64,000 nucleotides of DNA, from positions 744,001 to 808,000 of the forward strand of contig CAVPVK010000011.1 in assembly GCA_963709175.1 (NCBI GenBank). Direction: 5' to 3'. A program made the translations under genes and the position numbers. The notes beneath the pieces are model-generated. The model ran no database searches, was not told where the DNA came from, and saw only the letters and a list, made by a program, of their open reading frames with translations. Source of the DNA: JANXQG01 sp963709175. GTDB lineage: Bacteria > Planctomycetota > Planctomycetia > Pirellulales > Thermoguttaceae. Shown in pieces: positions 48,044-58,300 of the stretch. Each line of letters opens with the position of its first letter. The first letter of the stretch is position 1.

Positions 48044-48121
48044 AGTCCTGAACCTCCTCATCGGTTAAAATAAGAACCAACTTCTAACATAAATGTACTG
48101 GTTCAAATTTCGGGGTCCAGC

Positions 48122-48202
48122 TCAGACTCTGGTGAAATTGGCAACAAATAGGACAGCACAGACTGCAAAGAACGCTCCGAGCATTATTTTCACAATCTTC
48201 AT
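48122..48202 (-). CDS. possible truncated small membrane protein
   Basis: A 26-residue frame MKIVKIMLGAFFAVCAVLFV-ANFTRV has one membrane helix and a GGAG site 6-7 bases before its ATG at 48202. It stops two bases outside the IS3 end, so the original gene was probably longer and was cut by the insertion. Confidence 0.35.
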   Translation of the reverse strand: MKIVKIMLGAFFAVCAVLFVANFTRV

Positions 48203-48605
48203 AAATGCTCCGATTCATCTTGCCTGAATGGTTTTCTGCCATCCGTGGAGATTTCGCACCGGACACTTCACCTACCTGCGCGACGGCAGGCGTACTCGAC
48301 GCTCGTGCGCCGGTGTCTCCATGCGACCCGCCGAACGCTTGTGCCATTATATACTATTCACTGACAGTCGGGCCCGAGCCTCTCTCCGCGCTCTAGCGAC
48401 CCCGGCACAGCACACCACTCGGTCCCATCTTGCAGGGCGATTTATGGCCGGTGACGGCCGCGCTCGCCAGATGGGGTGACTCGCCACGGCCGCACTCGTA
48501 GGGTAAACTGGCTTATGACAGCACCGAGAAGGCGGGAGCCGCCCCCGTGCGACGGCAATCCCGTATTCCGACATTTGCGTGGCTGCTTGACTAAGGAGCA
48601 AAATC
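48203..48605. other. intergenic, nothing called
   Basis: This 400-base stretch carries no supported gene. The AAGGAG ribosome-binding site of the next gene lies at its end. Confidence 0.4.
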
Positions 48606-49324
48606 GTGAAGTTCTTGTCGTCGGTCGCACTTTTGGCGTCGATCATCTTGAGTTCCAGCATGGCGGCCGCCGCCGGGCCCAAGCTTGCCAGCCCGAAGCA
48701 GATCACCAACTCGATCGGCATGAAGCTGACCCTCGTGCTTCGGGTGAGTTCAACATGGGCGCCTGCGAATCGGCAGAGGACGCAGCTGAGTTCTTCACCA
48801 AGGCCTACGGCGTTCGTTGGACCCCAGGCATGTTCAGGCACGAGCAACCTGCGCACCGGGTTCGAATCACAAAAGCGTTCTACATGGGAACGTACCATGT
48901 GACGCGCGGCGAATTTCGCCGTTTCGTCAACGACGCGCATTTCGTCACCGGTGCGGGAAAAGGAGAGCCGCTCGACCATTTTGGCTGGGGTCCAGAAGGA
49001 AAGCAACACGTTTTCCAGGAAGAGAAGCCGGGAGCGGATGGCTGGAGTGCCGAAAGAAAGAAGCTCGTTTTCAATTCGAAGTACTCGTGGCGGATTGCGG
49101 GTTTCGAGCAAACCGACGAGCACCCGGTGGTCAATGTGAGCTGGAATGATGCCGTTGCGTTCTGCAAGTGGCTCAGTCGCAAGGAAGGCAAGACCTACGG
49201 CTTGCCCACGGAGGCCGAATGGGAATACGCCTGCCGTGGGGGGACGACAACGCGGTACTACAGCGGCGACGATCCCGAGACATTAGCCAAGGTTGGCAAC
49301 GTGGCGGACGCGATGGCGAAGAGG
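48606..49324 (+). pseudogene. FGE-sulfatase-like secreted protein, truncated
   Basis: GTG 48606 follows AAGGAG by about 8 bases and opens a signal peptide (MKFLSSVALLASIILSSSMAAAA) leading to the family start ITNSIGMKLTLV. A one-base shift near 48742 moves to another frame: GEFNMGACESAEDAAEFF, YHVTRGEFRRFVNDA, EHPVVNVSWNDAVAFCKWLSRKEGKTYGLPTEAEWEYACRGGT. At about 49320 (GNVADAMAKRW) the FGE domain stops and recombinase sequence begins in the same frame, so the C-terminal half is missing. Confidence 0.8.
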
Positions 49325-49591
49325 TGGGCGCGGCGGGTTGCCCCTGCTATCCTGCAAAAGCTCATGCGGCATGCGTCCATTCAGACTACCATGGCGTTTT
49401 ACGTGGACTTGGACGTCGACGAAATGGCGGATGAGCTATGGGCGAAATTCCGGCCAGCGACTGGCAACAATGCGGCTGTTTGCAACACTTTTGGCAACAA
49501 TCGGCCAGAAACGGCCGGAAACGAAGAAAGCCCGGCAAACGCAAATGCTTGTCGGGCTTTCACTTACGACAGGGTGGGTGACCGGACTTGA
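49325..49591 (+). pseudogene. tyrosine recombinase C-terminal remnant (copy 2)
   Basis: APAILQKLMRHASIQTTMAFYVDLDVDEMADELWAKF carries the last conserved block of a tyrosine recombinase: the H of RHASIQTT and the probable nucleophile Tyr in MAFYVD. The reading frame is fused to the FGE fragment upstream and runs on into the tRNA-His gene. It lies in the normal place of an integrase beside the tRNA it targets. Confidence 0.65.
49527..49560. terminator. bidirectional terminator after tRNA-His
   Basis: AAAGCCCGGCAA (49527-49538) pairs with TTGTCGGGCTTT (49549-49560), one G-T pair. On the minus strand it ends the tRNA-His transcript; on the plus strand it ends the recombinase remnant. Confidence 0.7.
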
Positions 49592-49615
49592 ACCGGCGAC
49601 ACCCAGATCCACAAT
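49529..49615. repeat. att-like repeat, copy at the intact tRNA-His
   Basis: Same 87-base unit as 35221-35306: hairpin, TTACGACA, and the tRNA 3' half up to the anticodon. Here it is part of the complete tRNA. Confidence 0.75.
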
Positions 49616-49647
49616 CTGGTACTCTAACCAACTGAGCTACACCCACC
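49573..49647 (-). tRNA. tRNA-His (anticodon GTG)
   Basis: A complete cloverleaf on the minus strand: acceptor GGTGGGTG pairs with CACCCACC including the extra G(-1)-C73 pair typical of tRNA-His. D arm TAGCTCAGTTGGTTAGAGTA, anticodon stem CCAGA-TTGTGGA-TCTGG with GTG, T arm CCGGTTCAAGTCCGG. CCA is not encoded. It is the apparent integration target of the 35.3-49.6 kb island. Confidence 0.95.
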
Positions 49648-49667
49648 ATGCGGTTCGGTCAACCAGT

Positions 49668-49696
49668 AATATAGTCCCGGCAGGAGAAAGCGTCAA
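49668..49696 (-). promoter_or_regulatory. tRNA-His promoter
   Basis: TTGACG (49696-49691), 17-base spacer and TATATT (49673-49668) on the minus strand, about 20 bases before the tRNA start. Confidence 0.7.
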
Positions 49697-50036
49697 CCGA
49701 GGGGGATGGAAGAAGAAAATGAGGGAAGAGGAGTGAGCGGTGAAGGGGGATGAGACATTTGAGATTCGAGATTTGAAAATCTTTTTTTGACTAGCCCGTT
49801 TGCTGCCATTCTGGAAATTTAATACCGTGCTGCAAAAAATGCATACGGCCTCGGCGCGTCGGCAAACGGCTTCCGAGGTTTGGCGAGAATCCCGCGATGG
49901 CAGTTGAAAAATTGAGACGTCCGGCTAAGGTAATGCCAAAACCGTGCGGGCAAGGGCGGAAATTCACCACCCAACGCGGTGGAAATCCTGTCGCGCCGTC
50001 AACCGTAGCGTCGGTTTCATAGGAAAGTTTTCCCGC
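49697..50036. other. intergenic, no gene seen
   Basis: This 340-base gap holds no gene. A short hairpin AGATTT/AAATCT followed by a T run at about 49772-49789 may terminate plus-strand transcription. Confidence 0.4.
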
Positions 50037-53000
50037 TCACGCCGCATCCAACTCGCCGGCCGCTTCCTCATCGTCGTCGTCGGCAAGGTCGGCAATGCGG
50101 AGCCGCAGCCTGCCGATCGCCGATACGGGACGCGATCGCCAAAGGGCGGCCGCCACGTAGATGCCCTGAAGGCCCAAGAAGCTGCCTACAAAGACCTTGC
50201 CGCCGCCACCGAAACCGTAGCTGTGCAGCCCGGCGCCCAGGACGAAGTTCACGCCGTACCAGGCCACGATCACCAGCGCAAAACAACTCACCGCCAAGGC
50301 CGCCAGCCCACGCTGCCGCACCCAGCCGGCAAAGCGGGCGTGCAAGACAGCCAGGTAGCCCAACAACGCAATCAAGGCCCAAACCTCTTTGGGATCCCAG
50401 CCCCAGAAACGGCCCCATGAATAGGCCGCCCACATGCCTCCAAGAAACGTGCCGGTGGCCAATAAGACCACGCCCACCTGCATGGCCCGATACGTGAACC
50501 GGCTGAGGGCCTCGATCACCGGACGGTTCTCGCCGACCGTGAGTTCACGGCGCCCGATGAGGAAAAAGCCCAGGGAAATGTCGGCAATGCCCATCGCCAA
50601 GGCAAAGGCCGCATAGCTCAGCGTGATCGTCATCACGTGGATTACCAGCCAGAAATTGTTCCGCAACACCGGCTGCAAGGGTTGCAGGCTGGAGTCCAAA
50701 ACGCTCGGGCAGTTGTCGGCCAGGATCAAGGCCACGGTGGCCACCGCCGCCGCGGCGATGGCGATGAAACGCCGTCGATAGATCAACTCCAGCACCAGGC
50801 CAATCGTCGCCACGCCCAGCCCGACGTAGACCACCGATTCGTACATGTTGGTCACCGGGCGCGGCCGGAAATTGTCACCCGCATGAAAAAGCCGATGAGC
50901 ATGGCCACCATGCCCGCGGCGTAGCAGGCCAGGCCGAGCGGGTACAGGCCCCGCAGACCCCGCCAGCCAGAGCCCAACTGCAAGAGCACGCAGAGGCAGG
51001 CCGTCAGCATCAGGGCCCAGGCGAAACGGAAAGGCGCCCAGTGGTTGTAGGCCACCTCGAGGTCGATCGTCCGCTGCGGGGGATAGGCCCCCAATTGCGG
51101 ACCCAACTCGCGGATCCGGCCTAGGAATTCGTGCGCAGGCCGCGTTGAACTCGGCGGGCGATTGGGCCAGCCAGGCCGCCCGCACGCGACCAAAGGCCGC
51201 GCAAACTTCCCGCACCGCGCCACTAGGATCGGACTGATCGTCCCAGTCCATCCGCACTAGCGTGTCGAGGCAAGCCCAAGGCTTTTCCGGGTCGGAAATG
51301 GGAAGGATCGCCAGCCGCCGCCCGGCGCGATGGTCCTGGTAGGCCCGCAAGTGATCGAAGAGCTCGACGCCCTGTTTCTCCAGCGGCGTTAGATCGTGCT
51401 CCTGCTTGAAGACGAGGTCCTCGGCCCAGAGCATGAACGACGTCGGCTTGTGCGACTTGGGCGACTCGATCTTGACCTCCAGCAGCTCTTGCGGGGCAAT
51501 CCACTTCTGGTCGGGCGCCATGCCCAGCAGTTTGCGGAGGGCCAGCGAATCGACCGCCAGCAGCGGCATGGCATCCCACTTGTCGCAGCCTTTGGCCGCG
51601 GCGCCGACCGTGCAAGACATGGCGCCTTGAGACTTGCCCTCAGTCGCTTTGCCGGACGGCATGGGGCTGGATTTTTTTTCCCACGTGGGCGAATCCAAGA
51701 GCGTGGCCACGTAGAAGGCCGTAGCGTCCAGCGACTGCTTCGACTGGGGATCGGTGAAGCTGACCCGGTTGGCCAGCAGCCGCCACGTTTCCCAGGCGAG
51801 GCTGTCCAGCGGTTTCTGCCGGCCGCCGTCCTGGACGGGCAGCGATCGCCATGCCGCCCAATCGAAGTGCTGATCGGCGGCGCTGGCCGCAGGGCCGTCA
51901 GCCAAGGCGTGCTGGCAGGCGTTGAAGAGGCAAAAGGCCAGGCTGGCCGCAATCGCACGTCGCATATATTGCTCCTGAGAGTTGGTCGTTGTCTGGGAAG
52001 TCCGCGCGGGCACGGACTTGCCGCGCCAAGCCCGCGTGACGAACATGATCAGTGTGCCCACGCAGGTCATGATGCTGCCGATATACTTGGCTGCCAGGCC
52101 GGGGTCGCAGGCGGCGGTGAGCACTGTGCCGGTGCCGCTGGGCAGGATTCCCGATTGATAGAACGTGTACCTGCCGTGGACCAGCGGCTCGTTCATAGAG
52201 ATTTCGTGGACCTGGTCAATGTGCCTGACTTCGTCGAGCACGCGGACCGAGCTGGCGAAGCGGGCGTCTCCCATCCCGCCGGGGTTCATGCCCCGCGTAA
52301 ACTTCTTCAACTGCAGGGAAAAGCCCAACGGCAGGCTTTCATAGCCGTAGGAAACCGCCAGCGTGCCCTCGGACGTCTTCACCGGCATGGGCATACCGCC
52401 ATCGCCACGCTGCAACCACAGGCTGCGGGAGGTATCGCCCGCGGTCACTTCCACCTGGGCGGCGGCCTCGAAGGTCTCCTTCTCGCCGCGGACCACCGCC
52501 ACCGGCGTGAAGACGAACTCGCGGCTGGCGTGCGGGAGGTAATCGACAATCGAGACCGCGGTGTTGGCCCAGGCCTCGACCGTGTCGCCCGCGTGGACCT
52601 CGCCCCGCGACCCGTACTTGCCGTCGCCCCGGAGTACCGGGAACTCCGACGCGGCAATAGAGCTTGTTCTCGGAAGTGGCCAGGAATTCGACGGCCGCTT
52701 CGGCAGCAACCGCCGGGTGGCGATACCAGAACTTCACCGGGCACTTAATCGCGCGCATCCCAGCAGGGTTGGCGAACGAGGCATTCACCGCCTGGCGAAT
52801 CGGCTCTTCGCCGCCGGGCAGAAAGACCTGCAACTCTACGACCGGGTTGTTCGGTTTACTGCCCATGTTGAGGTAATGCCCGTCGGCCTCGAGCCGCGCG
52901 TTGGGCAGATATTGGGCGATCTGGATCGCGGCATCACCGCCTTCCAGAGTGATCTTCTTGCCAACGTTCTCTGCTGACGGGCACCCGGGTGACGCGGCCC

Positions 53001-53827
53001 TGGTAGTGGATCGTCAACAGGCCCTGCGGATCGAGGCCGTCGTGTGCCGGGGGATTGAGGAAGTCGTCGAGCATGGTGTCGGCCTCGGCCTGGCGGAAGA
53101 CGACTTTGGCCGAGCCCACGGCCACCTCGCCGCCGAAGCGCGTGGCCGTGAGCCAGTGCTCAGAGTTCTGGGAGTTGTCGGCGTTCTCGGCGTTGTCGGG
53201 CCCGACAAGCGAGAACTTCATCGCCGGGATGCCGTTGCCATCGCGGGCAGCCTGCCATTCCTCGGCGGGCCGGGCGTGGGCCAGGTATCGCGTAACCCGC
53301 AGCTTCACGCCGTTGATCTGGCCCAGCAGCAGGCTTTTGTTTTCCGGCCAGTCAACCGGACCCGGGGTGAAAATGAATTCTGAAATAGGGCGGTCGGCCT
53401 GGCCGGGCACTGGCCGCCACTGGACGGAAAAGCGGTTCTGGTCGCGGACGGTTACATGGTCGCCCGTTTCGCCCTCCTCCAGCGCGAGCGAGGCGTCGAC
53501 GCCGTAGTGGAAGGTGACGATCGACCCCGTCAGCAGGACCAGCAGGCCGGCATGCGTGAGCACGAAGGCATACTGTCGCGGTTTCCAGGGAAAGCGGATG
53601 AGGGTGGCCGAGAGGATATTCACGCCCAGCAGTCCCAAGAGGGCGACGAACCAGGACTGGGTGTAGAAGTACCAGCGGGCGTAATCACGGCCTTTGTCGG
53701 CCTCGACGAACGTAGCGGCAGCGAGAATCGCCGCCAGGATCACTATCAACGTCACCGCCAGTTTAAGCGAAGCGAGGAAGCGAAAGACGGCTTTCGGCAG
53801 GTTCAGCAGGATGGAATCGGCGCGCAT
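50037..53827 (-). pseudogene. fused ResB-CcsA cytochrome c assembly protein, four frameshifts
   Basis: From ATG 53827 a ResB-type domain (FLASLKLAVTLIVILAAILAAATFVEADKGR, VLTHAGLLVLLTGSIVTFHYG) is followed by its periplasmic beta domain, then near 51965 by a CcsA part with DP(N)-rich periplasmic segment and a membrane domain holding the haem-binding WWD-like loop AAYSWGRFWGWDPKEVWALI. Shifts lie near 52970, 52650, 51135 and 50865; joined they give about 1260 residues, the size expected for a planctomycete CcsBA fusion. An AGGAG site precedes an internal ATG at about 51965, so CcsA could also be translated separately. The system exports haem and attaches it to c-type cytochromes such as the PSD1 protein. 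Confidence 0.8.
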
Positions 53828-53960
53828 TGGTCCATTTACCCCATGAGCTAGCGTGATCAGGCGGGCCAGATAATAGCCGCCACGGCCGGCGGAGTAAACG
53901 TCAACTTAGCGTATACTTGTTGTTTGCCGAAATTGTTGCAGGTCTTTAGGCGTTGCGTTA

Positions 53961-55139
53961 ATGAGCAAAGAGTGGAGAGTGGCCCTGCTGATCGAAACGG
54001 CCCGCGGCTACGGCCGCCAGGTCCTGCGGGGGATTGTCGACTACGCTAACCGCAACGGCCACTGGTCGTTCTACATCACGCCCGGTGACTTCGACCAGGC
54101 CCTGCCGGAAATGACGAAGTGGGGAGGGACGGGGATCATCGCCCGGATCCTCACGCCGCGGCAGGCCAGGGCGATCCGGGACACGGGACTGCCGGCGATT
54201 GCCCTCGACTTGCCCGCAGCGCGCGGCACGGCCGGTGGCGAATCCTACCACGGGTTTAGTGAGTTGGTCACCGACTCATTGCAGGCCGCGCGGATGGCGG
54301 CCCGCTATCTGCTGGGCAAAGGCTTTCGGTATTATGGTTTCGTCGGTATTCCTGGAATGGTCTGGTCCGACCGCCGTGAAAAAGGCTTCTGCGAGGCGAT
54401 TGTCGCAGCGGGATTTGCGGCCGAGGTGTTCCGAGATGCCCCGGAAAATAAAGGGAGGGGAACCTGGGGACTGCAACAGAAATCGCTTGCCCGCTGGCTG
54501 CGGGCCCTGCCCAAGCCGATCGGACTGATGGCCTGCAACGATGACCGCGGCCGGGAAGTGCTCGAGGCCTGCTGGGAGGCCCGCCTGCGGGTGCCCGAGG
54601 AGGTGGCTGTGCTCGGCGTCGACAACGACTCGTTGCTCTGCGACCTGAGCAACCCGCCTCTTTCCAGTGTCGTACTGAATGCAGAGAGAGGGGGCTTTCA
54701 AGCGGCCGCGCTCTTGCACGAGATGATGAGCGGGCAAGTCCGGACGCCGCAGCAAATCAGCGTGGAGCCGCTCTATGTGGTCAGCCGCCGTTCCACGGAC
54801 ATCGTCGCCCTCGAAGATGTAGAGGCGGCCGCGGCCATGCGGTTCATTCGCGATCATGCCGACCAGCCGATCCGTGTCAATCAAGTGGCACACGCCATCG
54901 GCCTTTCGCGGCGGATGCTGGAGATCCGTTTCCGGCAGTTGCTCGGACGCTCGTTGAACGACGAAATCCAGCAATGCCATCTCGAAACTGCCAAACGCCT
55001 GCTAGCCGAGACCGACTGGCCGATGGGGAAAATCGCTGCCGCTTCCGGGTATAGCAGCGCGAGCTACCTGAACGTTCTGTTTCGACGTTTGCTGGGCGTA
55101 AGCCCGACCGAATTTCGCAAGCGAACTCGGACCAGGTAA
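53961..55139 (+). CDS. XylR-type transcriptional regulator (AraC family with sugar-binding domain)
   Basis: A 392-residue regulator with the same architecture and length as E. coli XylR. Residues about 5-270 form a LacI/PBP1-like ligand-binding domain (RVALLIETARGYGRQVLRGIVDYA, PIGLMACNDDRGREVLEACWEARLRVPEEVAVLGVDNDSLLCDLSNPPLSSV). Residues about 285-390 are an AraC-type double helix-turn-helix (IRVNQVAHAIGLSRRMLEIRFRQLLGRSLNDEIQ, IAAASGYSSASYLNVLFRRLLGVSPTEFRK). It probably senses a pentose and controls the following surface and glycosidase genes; the downstream GH51 gene hints at arabinose. Confidence 0.92.
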   Translation: MSKEWRVALLIETARGYGRQVLRGIVDYANRNGHWSFYITPGDFDQALPEMTKWGGTGIIARILTPRQARAIRDTGLPAIALDLPAARGTAGGESYHGFSELVTDSLQAARMAARYLLGKGFRYYGFVGIPGMVWSDRREKGFCEAIVAAGFAAEVFRDAPENKGRGTWGLQQKSLARWLRALPKPIGLMACNDDRGREVLEACWEARLRVPEEVAVLGVDNDSLLCDLSNPPLSSVVLNAERGGFQAAALLHEMMSGQVRTPQQISVEPLYVVSRRSTDIVALEDVEAAAAMRFIRDHADQPIRVNQVAHAIGLSRRMLEIRFRQLLGRSLNDEIQQCHLETAKRLLAETDWPMGKIAAASGYSSASYLNVLFRRLLGVSPTEFRKRTRTR

Positions 55140-55382
55140 TCTCTCCGCGTATTTGTTGGCCAATAGGTTAACAGAATCGATTTGCCGTTGCGCAATTTCG
55201 ACAGATATTTGCGCATTATTGCTTGCTCGTCTATGACTTTCCAAATATTCTGAGGTTAGCAGTCCTGGGACTTGGGCTTTTGACTTAACAAGTAGCCCTC
55301 AATTGGCAAAAAACAATAGGGCACGTTTTCGGCGCATCTGGGCATGTCGCTGCGCCCGATACAGCATTACTAGGAGGATGTC
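55140..55382. other. leader region of the giant LamG/beta-repeat gene
   Basis: This 243-base gap ends in a strong AGGAGG site for ATG 55383. No firm promoter could be called; an A-rich stretch near 55308-55316 is the likeliest place. Confidence 0.4.
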
Positions 55383-58300
55383 ATGGCTCGCTTCATCGTA
55401 ACTCGTTTCCGTTTTCCCCGGGTAGTTTGGCTCGGACTGGGGTTGCTAGTGCTCGGTTCGACCACGCCGGCTTGGGCTCAGACGCCGTCGATGGTCGATC
55501 GCTTTGATTTCTGGAATAATTCGGGCAACGACGCGGTGGGATCGGCCACGCTCAACCTGGTGGGCGGCGCGACCATCTCTGGCGGCGCGCTCAATCTCGG
55601 CGGCGTGGTTGGCCAGTATGCCAGCATCAGCGGCATCAACGGCGGCAATGGCGTCAGTGCCCTGTCGGCCGTGACGTTCGAAGGTTGGGGCACCTATAGC
55701 TCCGCCACGGGCGCCTGGTCGAGGCTCTTCGACTTTGGCGGGACCGATGGCGGCGGCAACGGCTACGACTATATTGGACTGACAGTCGCCGCCAACGCAA
55801 CGGGCACTCCGTTGCGGGCGATCTTCAGCAACACCGATCCCGGCTTTAACAACGAGACCGACGCCTCGGCCGGCACCACGGGGGCGACCGGCAGCCCGGT
55901 CTATACCGTGGTCACGTTCGACAACGCGACCAACGTGCTGGCCCTCTACCTGAACGGGAGCCTCGTGGCGAGCAACGTGGCTCCGGCGGGCGTAAACCTC
56001 TCGGGAATCAGCAACCAGTACGCCTACCTGGGCAAGTCGCTGTACAACGGCGATTCGCCGCTAGACGGCTCGATCAGCGAATTCCGCGTCTGGAACGGCG
56101 CACTGTCGCCGGCGACGATCGCCGCCCACGCCCTGGCCGGCCCGCAGAGTTCGGCCCAATTGGCCACTTGGAACGGCAGCGGCGATTTCTTCGCCAACTC
56201 GAGCAATTGGAGCCCCGGCCTTCCCAACGATCCGGTGAACACCTCGATTGTCGTAGCCAGCGGAACGCTCTCGGTCTCGGCCCCCACGACCAACAACTAT
56301 ATCGGAACGACGATCCTCTCGGGCGGCGTGATGTCGGTCTACGCGGACAACGAGCTCGGGGCCGCCGCGGGCGAAATCTCGCTCAACGGCGGCGTGCTGA
56401 GCCTCAACGGCAACAACGAGTTTGCGACGTCCCGGAACATCATCCTCGGCGCCGACAGCACCGGCCTGCAGGAGGGAACGGTCCAAGTCAATAGCGGCTG
56501 CAGTGCGGCCTTTTCCGGACAGACGATCAGCAGCATCACCGGCGGTGCGTTCTTCTACGTCGGGGGCAGCGGCACCTTGAACGTGACCGGGCCCGTCGTC
56601 CTCTCCGGCGGCAACCACTTCTTCCAGGCCAGCGGCTCGGTCGTGGTCTCGGGTAGCGGCTCGATCAGCGCCGAAAACGCCTGGAACGACATCGGCTACT
56701 CCAGCGGTAACACGCCCTCGCTGACGCTCAGCGGCTCCTCCAGTTTCCTTTCCAACGGCGACTTCAACATGGGCGACACTTCTGGCACGGGTAACACCGT
56801 GACGGTCAACGTGCAGGGCAATGCCACCCTGAACGCGGGCAACCTGTACGTCGGCAAGGGCCAAAACACGGGCATCTTGAACATCAGCGGCGGCGTCCTC
56901 AACGTGAACGACATCCGCACCGGCGACGGTGACCCCAACGGCGACACAGCCATGGGCACTACTGTCCAGACGGGTGGGGTCGTCAACTTGACGGGCTGGT
57001 TCCGCATGGGTGAATATCCTAACTCTGCCGGTGTTTACAACTTCAGCAGCGGCACGATTAACGACAACCTCATGGCCCGCGTCGGCGAGGAGGGGAGCGG
57101 AACCCTGAATGTCAGCGGCAATGCGGTGTTCAACATTGGCCAGGACCTGACCTTGGGCCTGCCTGTCGACGGCTCCACGCCAGGCAACGGCGTGGTGAAT
57201 ATCTCCGGTGGCAGCATCAACGTGGCCGGCCAACTGCTCGTCGGCAACGTGGGAAGTGGAACCGCGGACATTTCCGGCGGCAGCGTCAACGTGGCCGGCC
57301 GCCTGGTCGTCGGCGCCCTGGGAGGAAACGCGTCGATCGTCCAGACCGGCGGCAACGTGGTCTTCGGGGACAACGACGGGGATAGCCGCATCGGCGGCGA
57401 CGACAGCGGCGGCACCCTCGCCGCTCTCTCCGCCGCCTCCGTCGGTTCGTACCAAATCTCGGCCGGGACCCTCACCGTCAACGGCAATTTCCAACCCGGC
57501 GCCGACGGCACGGGAACGCTGATCCAAACGGGCGGAGTCATCAACAGCGGCGGTTGGCACTCCATCGGCCGCTTTGCCGGCGGCGTGGGCATCGAGACCA
57601 TCAGCGGCGGCGTGTTGAACTTGACCAACACGGCCACGCACCTGATCGTCGGCGAGCAGGGCACGGGCACCCTCACGGTCAGCGGCACCGGCGTGGTGAA
57701 TTGCGTCTCCGACCTGTGGATCGGCCTGAACTACGGCGGCTCGCCGGGCAACGGCACCGTCAACCTCAACGGCGGCGTGATCAATACCTCCGCCGTGACG
57801 GGGCAAGGCGGGACCTCCACATTCAATTTCAACGGCGGTACGCTTAATGCCACGGTCAGCAACACCGGGTTCATGCAGAACCTCACTAGCGCCTACGTCG
57901 AGGACGGCGGCGCGGTCGTCAACACCAACGGTAACAACATCGTCATCAGCCAGGCCCTGCTCGCCGGAGGAACGGGAATCGGCGGATTGACCAAAATCGG
58001 CGCCGGCACCCTCGGCCTGACGGGCGCAAGCACCTATAGCGGGCCCACCACGGTCAACGCCGGAACCCTCCTAATCACCGGCAATCCCGTATTGCTCGGG
58101 GCAATCGAAGTCAAGTCCGGCGCCACGTTGGGCAGCGACTCCGGCTTGCCGGCCGTCACGGTCGACGCGGGCGGCACATTCGCCGAGGGCTACACGTTCT
58201 CGAACCCTCTTCAGATCGGCGACCCGCAGCCCGCCAGCCTCACCACGGCCCCCGGCGCGATCTTGTCCTTCAAGCTGTCCAACAGCGCCTCAAGTGGCAA

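Larger units (their letters stand above)
46700..48119 (-). mobile_element. IS3-family element, decayed
   Basis: TGGACCCCG at 46700-46708 is repeated inverted at 48111-48119; the internal partial match continues some bases inward. Between them lie orfA and a frameshifted orfB in the usual order. No clear target duplication is seen. An internal 11-bp hairpin lies at 46705-46729 at the left end. Confidence 0.75.

Noticed and set aside
51396..52748. 450-codon plus-strand frame opposite ccsBA
   Set aside because: Composition is typical of an antisense shadow; the minus strand carries ResB and CcsA motifs.
56061..57806. 581-codon minus-strand frame opposite the giant repeat protein
   Set aside because: Asp/Ala/Val-rich shadow of a repetitive coding strand with no start signal.
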